Assembly (NCBI RefSeq): GCF_900092025.1
Contig: NZ_FLTX01000037.1
Location: 1-64,000 of the forward strand
DNA length: 64,000 bases
Direction: 5' to 3'
DNA from: Xanthomonas bromi
GTDB taxonomy: Bacteria > Pseudomonadota > Gammaproteobacteria > Xanthomonadales > Xanthomonadaceae
Part shown: positions 1 through 8,703 of the stretch, piece after piece
Numbering within the stretch: position 1 is the first letter of the stretch
How the letters are laid out: every line of letters starts with the position of its first letter
Program-made: the position numbers and the translations under genes
Notes under the pieces: model-generated
Database searches by the model: none
What the model was told of the DNA's origin: nothing
Seen by the model: the letters and a program-made list of their open reading frames with translations, nothing else

Positions 1-38
1 CGCACGTGGCGGGGCTTTTCAGTGAGCCAGGCGAACGC

Positions 39-1097
39 TCAGTCGCCCTGCTGCTTCTGCAGGTGCTCCCAACGCTCCTGGGCGTCGATGGTGCGTTCTG
101 CGGTCAGACGCGCTTCGAGGCGATCCAGGCCGATCTCTTCGCCGGTGTCCACGCAATAGCCATAGTCGCCATCCTCCAGACGCTTGAGCGTGCTGTCGAT
201 CTTGGAGATCAGCTTGCGTGCACGGTCACGGGCGCGTAGTTCCAGCGAATTTTCCGTCTCGCGGGTGGCGCGTTCGGCTTCGTCGCCGATGTCGCGGACT
301 TCTTCGCGCAGGTTTTCGATGGTCTGCTTGGATTCCTCCACCATCTCGTTACGCCAGCTCTGCAGACGCTGGCGGAAGTATTCCTGCTGCAGCTTGTTCA
401 TGTACTCCTCATCCGCGGCAGGCTTGTAGCCCTGCGGCAGGATCGGGCGACCGGTTGCTTCGTCGGTCTTGTACTCGACCACCTTGTACTTGGTCTTGGG
501 GGCCGCGCTGGACGGCTTGGAGGTCACGGCCACGGCCACCTTGCCGACCGGACGGGTCGCAGCAGGCTTGGCGGGGGCTTCGGTTTTGGTTGGCGTTTTT
601 GCGGAAGATTTCGAAACGGGCACGGGATTCTTAGGTGACGGGGTCGCAGGCTTTGCCGGCTTCGCAGGGACGGCCTTGGGGGCCGGTGCGGGCGCGGGCT
701 TCTCGGCCTTGACCGGGACTGACTTGGCCGGAGCCGGCTTGGTGGCCGGCTTCGGTACGGACTTGGGCGCCACCGGCTTGGCGGCCGGTTTGGCGGCAGC
801 CGGAGCTGCCTTCTTGTTCGCCGCCGGCTTGGCAGCACTCTTGGCGACGGGTTTCACTGGCTTGGGGGCTGCGGACGCGGTGGCCTTGGAAGCCGGCGCC
901 GGCTTGGCAGCCACCTTCTTGGCAGGTGCCTTCTTGGCAGGTGCCTTCTTGGCAGGTGCCTTCTTGGCAGCCGGCTGCTTGGTCGCCGGCTTGGCGGCCG
1001 GTTTTGCAGCGGCAGGCGCCGCTGCCTTTTTCGCAACGGGTTTGGCGGACTTCTTGGCGGCCTCTACGGCCTTTTTTGCAGGTTTTTTAGCAGCCAC
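39..1097 (-). CDS. DksA/TraR-family protein with long Lys/Ala/Pro-rich N-terminus and degenerate zinc finger
   Basis: The last ~135 of 352 residues form a DksA-like coiled-coil and C-terminal region (acidic helices, then LKRLEDGDYGYC). DksA proteins bind the RNA polymerase secondary channel and act with ppGpp. Canonical DksA has four zinc-binding cysteines; here the motif reads CVDTG and TIDAQ, so only one Cys remains and zinc binding is unlikely. Residues 1 to ~200 are low-complexity A/P/K (histone H1-like), including exact PAKKA repeats, and may bind nucleic acid. The start is GTG at 1097, preceded by AAGGA; the nearby ATG at 1108 is out of frame. A zinc-independent DksA2-like role is inference. 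Confidence 0.85.
   Translation of the reverse strand: MAAKKPAKKAVEAAKKSAKPVAKKAAAPAAAKPAAKPATKQPAAKKAPAKKAPAKKAPAKKVAAKPAPASKATASAAPKPVKPVAKSAAKPAANKKAAPAAAKPAAKPVAPKSVPKPATKPAPAKSVPVKAEKPAPAPAPKAVPAKPAKPATPSPKNPVPVSKSSAKTPTKTEAPAKPAATRPVGKVAVAVTSKPSSAAPKTKYKVVEYKTDEATGRPILPQGYKPAADEEYMNKLQQEYFRQRLQSWRNEMVEESKQTIENLREEVRDIGDEAERATRETENSLELRARDRARKLISKIDSTLKRLEDGDYGYCVDTGEEIGLDRLEARLTAERTIDAQERWEHLQKQQGD
916..970. repeat. 15-bp tandem repeat inside the dksA-like gene
   Basis: The unit TTCTTGGCAGGTGCC is repeated three times exactly (916-930, 931-945, 946-960), followed by a 10-bp partial copy. On the coding strand it encodes a five-residue Lys/Ala/Pro unit, so changes in copy number would stay in frame. 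It could vary between strains. Confidence 0.9.
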
Positions 1098-1205
1098 GAA
1101 ACGCTCATCCTTGGTTCCCCCGGGGCCCGGGAAAGCGGGCCTTTATAACGTACCCCGCGGACCCCCGGCAACCACCTATTAATGCAACTGGCATATCATT
1201 GGCAA

Positions 1206-1481
1206 GTGATCTCACGCCTGCTCCTCGCGGTACTGCGCTTTTACAAGCTGTTCATCAGCCCACTGCTCGGGCCGCGTTGCCGTTTTGCGCCAAGCTGCTC
1301 GGAGTACGCGATGACCGCCATCGGCCGCTTTGGCCCGCTCCGCGGGTGCTGGCTGGCCGCGCGCCGGCTCGGTCGCTGCCATCCCTTCCATCCGGGAGGC
1401 TTCGATCCGGTGCCCGATGCGCCCGGCTCCGCATCCCCTCCCTCGCCCTCTTCCTGCAGCTGCAAAGGACCTCATCCATGA
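1206..1481 (+). CDS. yidD: Membrane protein insertion efficiency factor YidD
   Basis: A small basic protein with the family core [17 protein letters not shown] and CSEYA, then [13 protein letters not shown]. YidD associates with the inner membrane and assists YidC/Sec-dependent membrane protein insertion. GTG at 1206 gives a 91-residue protein beginning (f)MISRLL, matching the usual family start; an in-frame ATG at 1182 would add eight residues and has no better ribosome site. The stop overlaps the pyrC start (ATGA at 1478-1481), suggesting translational coupling. In many bacteria yidD lies beside rnpA-yidC; here it is linked to pyrC. Confidence 0.88.
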   Translation: MISRLLLAVLRFYKLFISPLLGPRCRFAPSCSEYAMTAIGRFGPLRGCWLAARRLGRCHPFHPGGFDPVPDAPGSASPPSPSSCSCKGPHP

Positions 1482-2827
1482 GCCGAACCGTCATCGTCAA
1501 TGCCCGCCTGGTCAATGAAGGCAAGGAGTTCGACGCCGATCTCCTGATCGAGGGCGGCCGCATCGCCAAGATCGACAGCAAGATCACGCCCGCCGCTGGC
1601 GATACCGTGGTCGACGCCGCCGGACGCTGGGTGCTGCCAGGCATGATCGACGACCAGGTACACTTCCGCGAGCCCGGCCTGACCCACAAGGGCGACATCG
1701 CGACCGAATCCGGCGCAGCTGTCGCCGGCGGCCTGACCAGCTTCATGGACATGCCCAACACCAATCCGCCGACCCTGGACGCCGCTGCGCTGCAGGCCAA
1801 GTACGATGCCGCCGCCGGGCGCGCCTGGGCCAACTATGGCTTCTACATGGGCGCCAGCAACGACAACCTGGCCCATATCCAGTCGCTGGACCCCAAAACC
1901 GCGCCAGGCATCAAGGTGTTTATGGGTGCCTCCACCGGCAACATGCTGGTCGATAACCCGGAAACGCTGGACGCCATCTTCCGCGACGCGCCTACGCCGA
2001 TCATCACCCACTGCGAAGACACCCCCACCATCGATGCAACGATGGCGCAGTACAAGGAAAAATACGGCGATGCGCTGACCCCGGAGATGCATCCGGACAT
2101 CCGCTCGCGGCAGGCCTGCCTGAAGTCCTCGCAACTGGCGGTGTCGCTGGCGCGCAAGCACAACACCCGCCTGCACGTGCTGCACATCTCTACCGACGAT
2201 GAATTGGCGCTGTTCGAAGCCGGCCCACTGGTGGATGCCGACGGCAAGCTGCGCAAGCGCATCACCGCCGAGACCTGCATCCACTTCCTGCGCTTCGACC
2301 GCAGCGACTACGCGCGACTGGGCAACCTGATCAAATGCAATCCTGCGATCAAGGACGCCGAAGATCGTCTGGCGCTGATCGATGCGCTGACAGAGGACGT
2401 CATCGACGTGCTGGCCACCGACCACGCCCCGCATACGTGGGAAGAGAAGCAAAAGCCCTATGCGCAAGCCCCCTCGGGCCTGCCGCTGGTGCAGTACGCA
2501 CTGGTCGCCGCACTGGAGTTGGTGCACGAAGGCAAGCTGCCGATCACCCGCATCGTGCAGAAGTTCGCGCATGCGCCGGCGCAGTTGTTCGATGTAGAAG
2601 AACGCGGTTTCCTGCGCGAAGGCTATTTCGCCGACCTGGTGATGATCGACAACACCCCGTTTACCGTGAAGCGCGAACAGGTGCTGTCCAAGTGCGGCTG
2701 GTCGCCCTTCGAAGGCACCACCTTCCGTTCGCGCATTGCCGCAACCTGGGTCAACGGCCAGCAGGTGTGGGATGGCGAGCAATTGGTGGGCAACGCTGCC
2801 GGCCAGCGCCTGACCTTCGACCGCTGA
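1478..2827 (+). CDS. pyrC: Dihydroorotase
   Basis: A 449-residue class I-type dihydroorotase catalysing reversible cyclisation of N-carbamoyl-aspartate to dihydroorotate in pyrimidine synthesis. It has the metal-binding HFREPG motif near residue 61, an internal THCED segment, and ATDHAPHT near the C-terminus. A good ribosome site (AAAGGA, eight bases upstream) supports ATG 1478; longer upstream readings run through yidD. It overlaps yidD by four bases and the next gene by one, so the three probably form an operon. Confidence 0.95.
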   Translation: MSRTVIVNARLVNEGKEFDADLLIEGGRIAKIDSKITPAAGDTVVDAAGRWVLPGMIDDQVHFREPGLTHKGDIATESGAAVAGGLTSFMDMPNTNPPTLDAAALQAKYDAAAGRAWANYGFYMGASNDNLAHIQSLDPKTAPGIKVFMGASTGNMLVDNPETLDAIFRDAPTPIITHCEDTPTIDATMAQYKEKYGDALTPEMHPDIRSRQACLKSSQLAVSLARKHNTRLHVLHISTDDELALFEAGPLVDADGKLRKRITAETCIHFLRFDRSDYARLGNLIKCNPAIKDAEDRLALIDALTEDVIDVLATDHAPHTWEEKQKPYAQAPSGLPLVQYALVAALELVHEGKLPITRIVQKFAHAPAQLFDVEERGFLREGYFADLVMIDNTPFTVKREQVLSKCGWSPFEGTTFRSRIAATWVNGQQVWDGEQLVGNAAGQRLTFDR

Positions 2828-3666
2828 TGCGCGCAGCCCTGTTGGGTGCCTGGATGATGCTGGCGCCCATGTCGCTTGTGGCTGGGCGCGCTGAAGCGCA
2901 AACCGTCGCCGCAGCCGACGTCATGTTTCCGCAAAGCGCATCGCAAGGGGCGCTGGTGATCGGCAAGGTGCCGGCGGGCAGCAAGGTGCAGTACGCTGGC
3001 CGGACCCTGCGTGTGAGCAACTATGGAAGCGTGGTGTTCGGTATCGGCCGCGATGCCACCGGGCCATTGCAGGTGCAGATCACCCCGCCCGGCGGCAGCG
3101 CGCAGACCGTCAGCATCGCAGTCACGCCGCGCGACTGGCCGATCGAGCGCGTCAACGGCGTCCCGCCCAAGACAGTCAATCCACCGCCGGCGGTCGCCGA
3201 ACGGATCAAGCGCGAGCAAGCGCAGGTCACGGCGGCGCGCGATCGCGACGATGCACGTACCGATTTCGCACAGCCCTTCATTTGGCCGGTACAGGGCCGC
3301 ATCAGCGGCCGCTTCGGCAACGCGCGCGTGTACAACGGCCAGCCCGGAGCCGGCCATTCGGGCATGGATATCGCCGTTCCCACCGGCACACCGGTGAAAG
3401 CACCGGCCGCCGGCGTGGTGACGTTCGCAGCACCGGATCTGTATCTGACCGGTGGCACGGTGCTACTGGATCACGGCTTCGGCGTGAGCTCGAACTTTTT
3501 GCACTTATCGCGCATCGACGTGAAGGTGGGCGATCGGGTCGAGCAAGGCCAGGTCATCGCTGCCGTCGGCGCGACCGGACGTGCGACCGGGCCGCATTTG
3601 CACTGGGGAATGAACTGGTTCGATGTGCGAATCGACCCGTTGTTGGTGCTTGAGCGGACCAAGTAG
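2827..3666 (+). CDS. M23-family metallopeptidase, exported
   Basis: A 279-residue protein with an N-terminal signal peptide (cleavage likely after AEAQ or nearby), an all-beta middle part and a C-terminal LytM/M23 domain. Zinc ligands are visible in HSGMD (about residues 177-181) and HLHW (about 258-261). The family cleaves peptidoglycan cross-links or regulates amidases in the periplasm. All zinc ligands are present, so it should be catalytic. The start ATG overlaps the pyrC stop by one base (TGATG). Confidence 0.92.
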   Translation: MRAALLGAWMMLAPMSLVAGRAEAQTVAAADVMFPQSASQGALVIGKVPAGSKVQYAGRTLRVSNYGSVVFGIGRDATGPLQVQITPPGGSAQTVSIAVTPRDWPIERVNGVPPKTVNPPPAVAERIKREQAQVTAARDRDDARTDFAQPFIWPVQGRISGRFGNARVYNGQPGAGHSGMDIAVPTGTPVKAPAAGVVTFAAPDLYLTGGTVLLDHGFGVSSNFLHLSRIDVKVGDRVEQGQVIAAVGATGRATGPHLHWGMNWFDVRIDPLLVLERTK

Positions 3667-4194
3667 GGCGTTCGGCAATTGTCCTTCCTGACGTGCGGTA
3701 GCGCTCTGAACAGATCCTGTTCTGCGCTTTGCTCCGGCGTGGCTCGGCGGGCGGATCAAATCAGCTTTGCTGCTTGGGCGCGGCGAATGACTGCGCTTGG
3801 CAGGCAGCGGGCAGCAGCAGCCAAATGATTGCCTAGCGACAACGTTCGTGATGCATGGTTGGCACATGCTGATCATTGATGCGATGCATGATTTTGTGCA
3901 AAGGCGACTAGTCGGGTGAGCGAGCCTACCCTCACCCCAATCCCTCTCCCGCGAGGAGAGGGGCTTAAGCGCCGATAGCGGGTTTGAGCCGCCAGTCGGT
4001 GCGCCGGAACGCTGCACAACCCGGTCAACGGCCACCTATCCGTTGTGCTTGTGTTCGCCAACGGGCTTTGCGGTATGACCGAAACGACTGTCGCGCGTCG
4101 CTGCACGCGGGGGCTCGGCCGCTGACGGTCGGTCCGTCGCTTCGGCGTCCGGCGTGCTTCATCTCCCCTCCCCCGACTGCAGGAGATATGCGAC
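3667..4194. other. Intergenic region without a recognisable gene
   Basis: This 528-base stretch separates the M23 gene from the ethanolamine permease. No reading frame in it resembles a protein. It contains a GC-rich inverted repeat at 3942-3962 and presumably the promoter of the downstream genes. No terminator with a clear T-run was seen after the M23 gene. Confidence 0.6.
3928..3968. repeat. CCCTCACCCC...CCCTCTCC/GGAGAGGG repeat with hairpin
   Basis: A perfect 8-bp stem (3942-3949 with 3955-3962) and a 5-base loop, preceded by CCCTCACCCCAA. From memory, sequences of this type recur between genes in Xanthomonas genomes. The function is unknown; transcript end or processing site are possibilities. 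Confidence 0.6.
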
Positions 4195-5545
4195 ATGCGC
4201 AACGAGCAACTCAAACCGACCCTGGGCACCTGGCAATTGTGGGGCATCGCCGTGGGCTTGGTGATTTCCGGCGAATATTTCGGCTGGAGTTACGGCTGGG
4301 GCACCGCCGGCACGCTCGGTTTTCTGGTGACCACATTGCTGGTTGCGGTGATGTACACCTGCTTTATCTTCAGCTTTACCGAATTGACCACCGCCATTCC
4401 CAATGCGGGCGAGCCGTTCGCCTATAGCCTGCGTGCATTCGGCACCTACGGTGAGATGCTGGCGGGCCTGGCCACGCTGATTGAATTCGTCTTCACGCCG
4501 CCGGCCATCGCGATGGCGATCGGCGCCTATCTGAATGTGCAGTACCCGACCCTGGACCCGCGCATCGCCGTGATCGGCGCCTACCCTGTCTTCATGAGCT
4601 TGAACATCGTCGGTGTGGCGATTGCAGCCACCTTCGAGCTGATCGTGACCTTGCTGGCGGTGATCGAACTGCTGGTGTTCATGGGTGTCATGGCGCCGGT
4701 TTCAGTGTGGCGCGCTTCGCCGCCAACGGCTGGGCCGGCGGCGATGCGTTCGGGCCGGCGGCCATTTCAGGAATCTTTGCCGCAATTCCGTTTGCGATCT
4801 GGTTCTTTCTGACCATCGAAGGCGCAGCGATGCGGCCGAAGAAGCCAAGGACCCCAAACGCACGATTACGCGCGCCTACATCGCCGGCATTCTCACCCTG
4901 GTGGTCCTGGCACTTGGGGTGATGGTGTTTGCCGGCGGCGTCGGCGACTGGCGCCAGCTCTCCAACATCGACGACCCACTGCCGCAAGCGATGAAGGCGG
5001 TGGTCGGCAACAGCTCCACCTGGTTGCACATGCTGGTGTGGATCGGCTTGTTCGGGCTGGTGGCGAGTTTCCACGCCATCATCCTGGGCTATTCGCGGCA
5101 GTTCTTCGCATTGGCGCGTGCCGGTTTCCTGCCGCATGGGCTGGCCAAGCTATCGCGTTTTCGCACGCCGCATCGCGCCATTTTGGCCGGCGGCGTCATC
5201 GGCATTGCCGCGATCTGCAGCGACAGCGTGGTCAAGATCCAGGGCTTGTCGTTGATCGCAGGGATGATCACCATGTCGGTGTTCGGCGCGATCGTGATGT
5301 ATGTGATGAGCATGCTCAGCCTGTTCAAGCTGCGCAGCGCCGAGCCGGGCCTGGAGCGGAGTTTCCGCGCGCCGGGTTACCCCCTAGTGCCGGCCATCGC
5401 CCTGCTGCTGGCGCTGGTGTGCCTGGTGGCGATGATGTGGTTCAACCCGATCGTGGCGCTGATCTTCCTGGGCCTGTTGCTGTTCGGCGCGGCATGCTGC
5501 GTGCTGAGCCTGCGCAGCCAGACCACCATCGCGGCCACCAGCTGA
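4195..5545 (+). pseudogene. eat: Ethanolamine permease, broken by two single-base deletions
   Basis: An APC-superfamily transporter with about 12 hydrophobic segments, similar to ethanolamine permeases (opening GTWQLWGIAVGLVISGEYFG). The reading begins at ATG 4195 after AGGAG, leaves frame near 4698 (expected CCGGGTTTC, seen CCGGTTTC), continues in a second frame as FSVARFAANGW, then leaves again near 4833 (expected ATGGCGGCC, seen ATGCGGCC) and finishes in the third frame at 5545. The net loss of two bases means no full-length product. Its stop overlaps the eutB start by one base, so permease and lyase were one operon. Sequencing error is possible for either site, but the neighbouring genes are also broken. 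Confidence 0.85.
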
Positions 5546-6959
5546 TGAGCGGTTTCGCCTTCACCGCAGGCGGCGAACAGTTTCGGTTTGCCGACCTCAA
5601 GACCTTGCTCGCCAAGGCGAAGCCGGCGCGGTCTGACGACCAGTTGGCCGGGCTTGCCGCCGACTCCGGCCTGCAACGTGTGGCCGCGCAGATGGCGCTT
5701 GCCGATCTACCGCTACGGCACTTTCTGCAGGAAGCGTTTTTGCCGTACGAAGCGGATGAAGTGACGCGCCTGATCATCGACCAGCACGACGCCGCTGCGT
5801 TCGCTGCCGTGGCGCATCTCGCCGTGGGCGGCTTTCGCGATTGGTTGCTGAGTGCACAGGCCGACGAAGCGGCACTGACCGCCCTGGCCCCGGTTTGACG
5901 CCGGAAATGGTGGCCGCGGTATCCAAAGTGATGCGGGTGCAAGACCTGCTCCTGGTGGCGCAGAAAACCCGGGTCGTCACCCGCTTTCGCAACACGCTCG
6001 GTTTGCGCGGACGCTTGTCGACGCGCCTGCAACCCAACCACCCCACCGACGATGCCACCGGCATTGCCGCCAGCGTGCTGGATGGACTGTTGTACGGCAA
6101 TGGCGATGCGGTGATCAACCCGGCCAGCGACAGTCTGGCTGCAACCACCGCCTTGTTGCGCATGCTCGATGCGGTGATCAGCGGTTATCAGATCCCCACG
6201 CAATCGTGCGTGCTTGCGCATATCACCACCACCATCGAGGCGATCGGCCGCGGCGTGCCGGGGGATCTGGTGTTTCAGTCCATTGCCGGCACCGAAGCGG
6301 CAAACACCAGCTTCGGCATCAACCTGGCCTTGCTGCAGGAGGGCTATGAGGCGGGCTTGTCGTTGCGCCGTGGCAATGTCGGCGACAACGTGATGTATTT
6401 CGAAACCGGTCAAGGCAGTGCGTTGTCGGCCAATGCACACCACGGCGTGGATCAACAGACCTGCGAGGTACGCGCGTATGCGGTGGCGCGCCACTACAAA
6501 CCGCTGCTGGTGAACACCGTGGTGGGCTTCATGGACCCGGAATATTTTTACGACGGCAAGCAGATCATCCGCGCCGGGCTGGAAGATCACTTCTGCGGCA
6601 AGTTGCTGGGCGTGCCGATCGGCTGCGACATCTGCTACACCAATCATGCCGAAGCCAATCAGGACGATATGGATATGTTGCTGACCTCGCTCGGTACGGC
6701 CGGCATCAATTTCATCATGGGCATTCCCGGCTCCGACGATGTGATGCTGAATTATCAGACCACCTCGTTTCACGATGCGCTGTATGCACGCCAGGCGCTC
6801 GGGCTGCGTGCGGCGCCCGAGTTCGAGCAGTGGCTGGAGCAGCAAGGCATCCTGCAGCTACGCGATGGCCGCTTCGAACTCGGCAGCGAGGTGCCTGCGC
6901 CGTTTCGGCGTGCATTGGCGCACGCAACTGCATTTCCAATATCCGTAGCGAAGGATTGA
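5545..6959 (+). pseudogene. eutB: Ethanolamine ammonia-lyase large subunit, frameshifted and with an altered C-terminus
   Basis: EutB is the large subunit of the adenosylcobalamin-dependent enzyme that splits ethanolamine to acetaldehyde and ammonia. ATG 5545 opens about 115 in-frame residues that end at TGA 5896-5898. The homologous sequence continues in another frame from about 5890 (GLTPEMVAAVSKVMR), which fits one lost base in CCCCGGGTTTG. The second part retains the family core ([39 protein letters not shown]). Its last residues ([11 protein letters not shown]) are read through eutC sequence in the wrong frame, because a deletion has joined the end of eutB to the end of eutC near 6917. 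Confidence 0.88.
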
Positions 6960-7117
6960 GCTACGCGGAGACCACTCACAAACTGGGGTATCTGCTGCGC
7001 GAAGCATTTCGCCGGAAACTCTCCGGCGTGCAACTCAAAGACGAAGCCGAGCAGCCTGCGTTACTGCACGCAGGGCCTGCCGATGTTGCGCCGCGCACAT
7101 TCCTGCTGCCGGACTGA
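6917..7117 (+). pseudogene. eutC: Ethanolamine ammonia-lyase small subunit, only the 3' end left
   Basis: About 64 codons remain, reading [20 protein letters not shown] then [20 protein letters not shown], which is the conserved C-terminus of EutC. EutC is usually about 250-300 residues, so roughly 200 residues and the start codon are missing. The remnant lies in a different frame from eutB. The breakpoint falls in GCGCACGCAACTGC at about 6917-6930, where a short GCGCA-type match could have joined the two genes. Nothing here can make an active small subunit. Confidence 0.88.
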
Positions 7118-7172
7118 ACTGCGCGGCTTCTGTCGATCAGGAATCGACCACACTCAGCACGCAGTCAAGCCA

Positions 7173-7463
7173 TTACTTCAGTGCGCCATCCTGTGGATTG
7201 CTGGCCGCATAGGTGCTGGTCTGCAATTCACTGTCATGCGGATGTCGAAAGGCATTGCGCACCTCATCAGGACGCTGGTCGACCTCCAGCATCACCTTGC
7301 CCGAATGCACATCGCGCACCACTGAGGCAGGCAGAACGAAGTCACCGCCGTTTTCGATATGGATGACCAGCTCGGTCCCGTCGTTACGGATCTCGCGGAT
7401 GGCACCCACGTCTACCTCGCCATCGCGCAGAAACACCATCTGGCCAATCTCAAGCTGTTGCAT
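7173..7463 (-). CDS. Small PRC-barrel/DUF2171-like protein of unknown function
   Basis: A 96-residue protein opening MQQLEIGQMVFLRDGEVDVG, with alternating short strands and a FVLPASVVRDVHSGKVMLEV segment that resembles the DUF2171/PRC-barrel pattern. The start ATG 7463 has a strong ribosome site (AGGAGAGG, about seven bases away). No signal peptide or membrane segment is visible, so it is probably cytoplasmic. It is monocistronic and opposes the eut remnants. The family assignment is by fold pattern only. Confidence 0.75.
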   Translation of the reverse strand: MQQLEIGQMVFLRDGEVDVGAIREIRNDGTELVIHIENGGDFVLPASVVRDVHSGKVMLEVDQRPDEVRNAFRHPHDSELQTSTYAASNPQDGALK

Positions 7464-7801
7464 GTTGCCTCTCCTAACGTTGCTTGACCGCGCGGCGCGC
7501 TGTGCCGGTGATAAATCATCGTCTCCCGGCGTGTTGGAACGTGGTGAAGCACAGATCAGTGCGGCGTAGGCAGGGAGACGCGTCAATCCACATGCAGGCC
7601 GGCTGCCACATCGCGCGCTTGAACTTTCTCGGGTTGCAGCAAGCGAACGCATCCACCCATCCATGGGCGGTGTCGCCACACTGCGTGCAGGCGTTTCGGT
7701 GAGTAAGGTGTGCGGCTCGACCGATGACCGATATAGAGTTGGTGCGGTCAGACGCAAACACGCACATGCAACCCCAGGGTCGCGTGTGCGTGCATAAAAC
7801 C
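7464..7801. other. Intergenic region without a recognisable gene
   Basis: This 338-base stretch lies between two minus-strand genes. Reading frames crossing it have no recognisable protein character. It presumably holds the promoter of the 96-residue gene and the end of the upstream transcript; no strong hairpin was seen. Confidence 0.5.
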
Positions 7802-8290
7802 TCAGCGCAGCGGAACGTCCGCGACTTTGTCCTGATAGTCCTTCTTTGGGTCTACGCCCAACAACACCTTGATCCCGGCCAGCAGGCTCGACTCATTGAG
7901 CCAGATCTGCGCGTGATCGGCATCCAGGCGCAGCAGCGCCAGTTTCGGATCGGTTTTGCCGCCTTCGTACCAGGCGGCGACATATGGATTCCATAACCGA
8001 TCTACCATCGCCGGGTCGGTATCTTCGCGCAGCGAACCGCTGATGCTGGCGAACAGATCGTGGCCCTTGCTGCTGAAGGCGCCAATGACGCGGCGGCCCT
8101 GCCCCAGCATCGCGAGCAGCGCGTTGTCCTTGGAAGTGAAGAACCAGATCGGTCCACCGCTATCGCCTTCGATCTGTGCGGTCATCGGGCGCGCATGGCC
8201 GTCTTCCACACCATCCAGGCCCAGCATCACGGTCCGATCGGATTTGAGCGCCTTCCAGAATTTGTCCTGCAGTTCTTTGGGGTCGGTCAT
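7802..8290 (-). CDS. General stress protein, pyridoxamine-5'-phosphate oxidase-like FMN-binding split barrel
   Basis: A 162-residue protein resembling the YdaG/general stress protein 26 family: KFWKALKSDRTVMLGL, then RPMTAQ, GGPIWFFTSKDN, and a C-terminal WNPYVAAWYEGGKTDPKLAL. These proteins bind flavin in a split beta-barrel and are often induced by stress; the physiological substrate is unknown. ATG 8290 is chosen because AGGAA lies six bases upstream. An in-frame ATG at 8305 would add five residues. It is divergent from the pectinesterase gene. Confidence 0.88.
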   Translation of the reverse strand: MTDPKELQDKFWKALKSDRTVMLGLDGVEDGHARPMTAQIEGDSGGPIWFFTSKDNALLAMLGQGRRVIGAFSSKGHDLFASISGSLREDTDPAMVDRLWNPYVAAWYEGGKTDPKLALLRLDADHAQIWLNESSLLAGIKVLLGVDPKKDYQDKVADVPLR

Positions 8291-8703
8291 TTTAATTCCT
8301 GGCATGCGTAGGTCTACGCGGGTGACCCAGTCTGGAAGCCCGACCGACCACGACACGTGACGATGCCCACCGTCATCTGCACACGCCCGCAACACGGTGC
8401 GCGATTCGCCATTGATGCAAAAGCATGTGGCATCGCAACACGCAACCTACATTTGCGAAGAAAAACCGCCGAAAACCGTGATGACACCGATGGTCTCGGA
8501 TATCGCACCAGCCTGTTTGATCAGGACACACGAACCCGGCAATACGATCGCGTCGATTCTTATACATTACTGAAATGTATTGCCGTAAGGCAGCCTGGCA
8601 TTGCCGCCTGTGCGGTGTCGTCGCACGCCGTCTGTCTCGCCTTGCCTTCCGTGTCCAGCACGTATCCCCGATACGCACTTCCTCCGAGAGAGAGCGCCAT
8701 CCC
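8291..8703. other. Divergent promoter region, 413 bases
   Basis: This stretch separates the stress-protein gene (-) from the pectinesterase gene (+). It is less GC-rich than the genes around it and contains TATACAT near 8559-8565 as a possible -10 element. No convincing plant-inducible-promoter (PIP) box, two TTCG motifs 15 bases apart, was found by eye. No coding sequence is evident. Confidence 0.5.

Noticed and set aside
916-970. CRISPR-like array
   Set aside because: The repeats are 15 bases with no spacers and encode an in-frame Lys/Ala/Pro repeat.
469-1182. Long plus-strand open frame opposite the dksA-like gene
   Set aside because: It is the complement of the Ala/Lys/Pro-rich coding region, with Gly/Ala/Leu-only composition and no ribosome site. 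The minus-strand frame has a recognisable DksA domain.
1199-1477. N-terminal extension of pyrC
   Set aside because: It overlaps yidD in another frame. ATG 1478 has a good ribosome site and matches the start of dihydroorotase homology.
4690-5900. Programmed frameshifting in the permease and eutB
   Set aside because: No slippery heptamer, stop codon context or stimulatory structure accompanies the shifts. The permease would need two shifts, and eutC is deleted.
5442-6845. 467-codon minus-strand frame across the eutB remnant
   Set aside because: It spans two unrelated genes on the other strand and has no domain; the plus-strand EutB similarity is unmistakable.
8291-8703. PIP box (HrpX site) before the pectinesterase
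   Set aside because: TTCG-type motifs are present on the minus strand, but their spacing is about nine bases, not the 15 expected.
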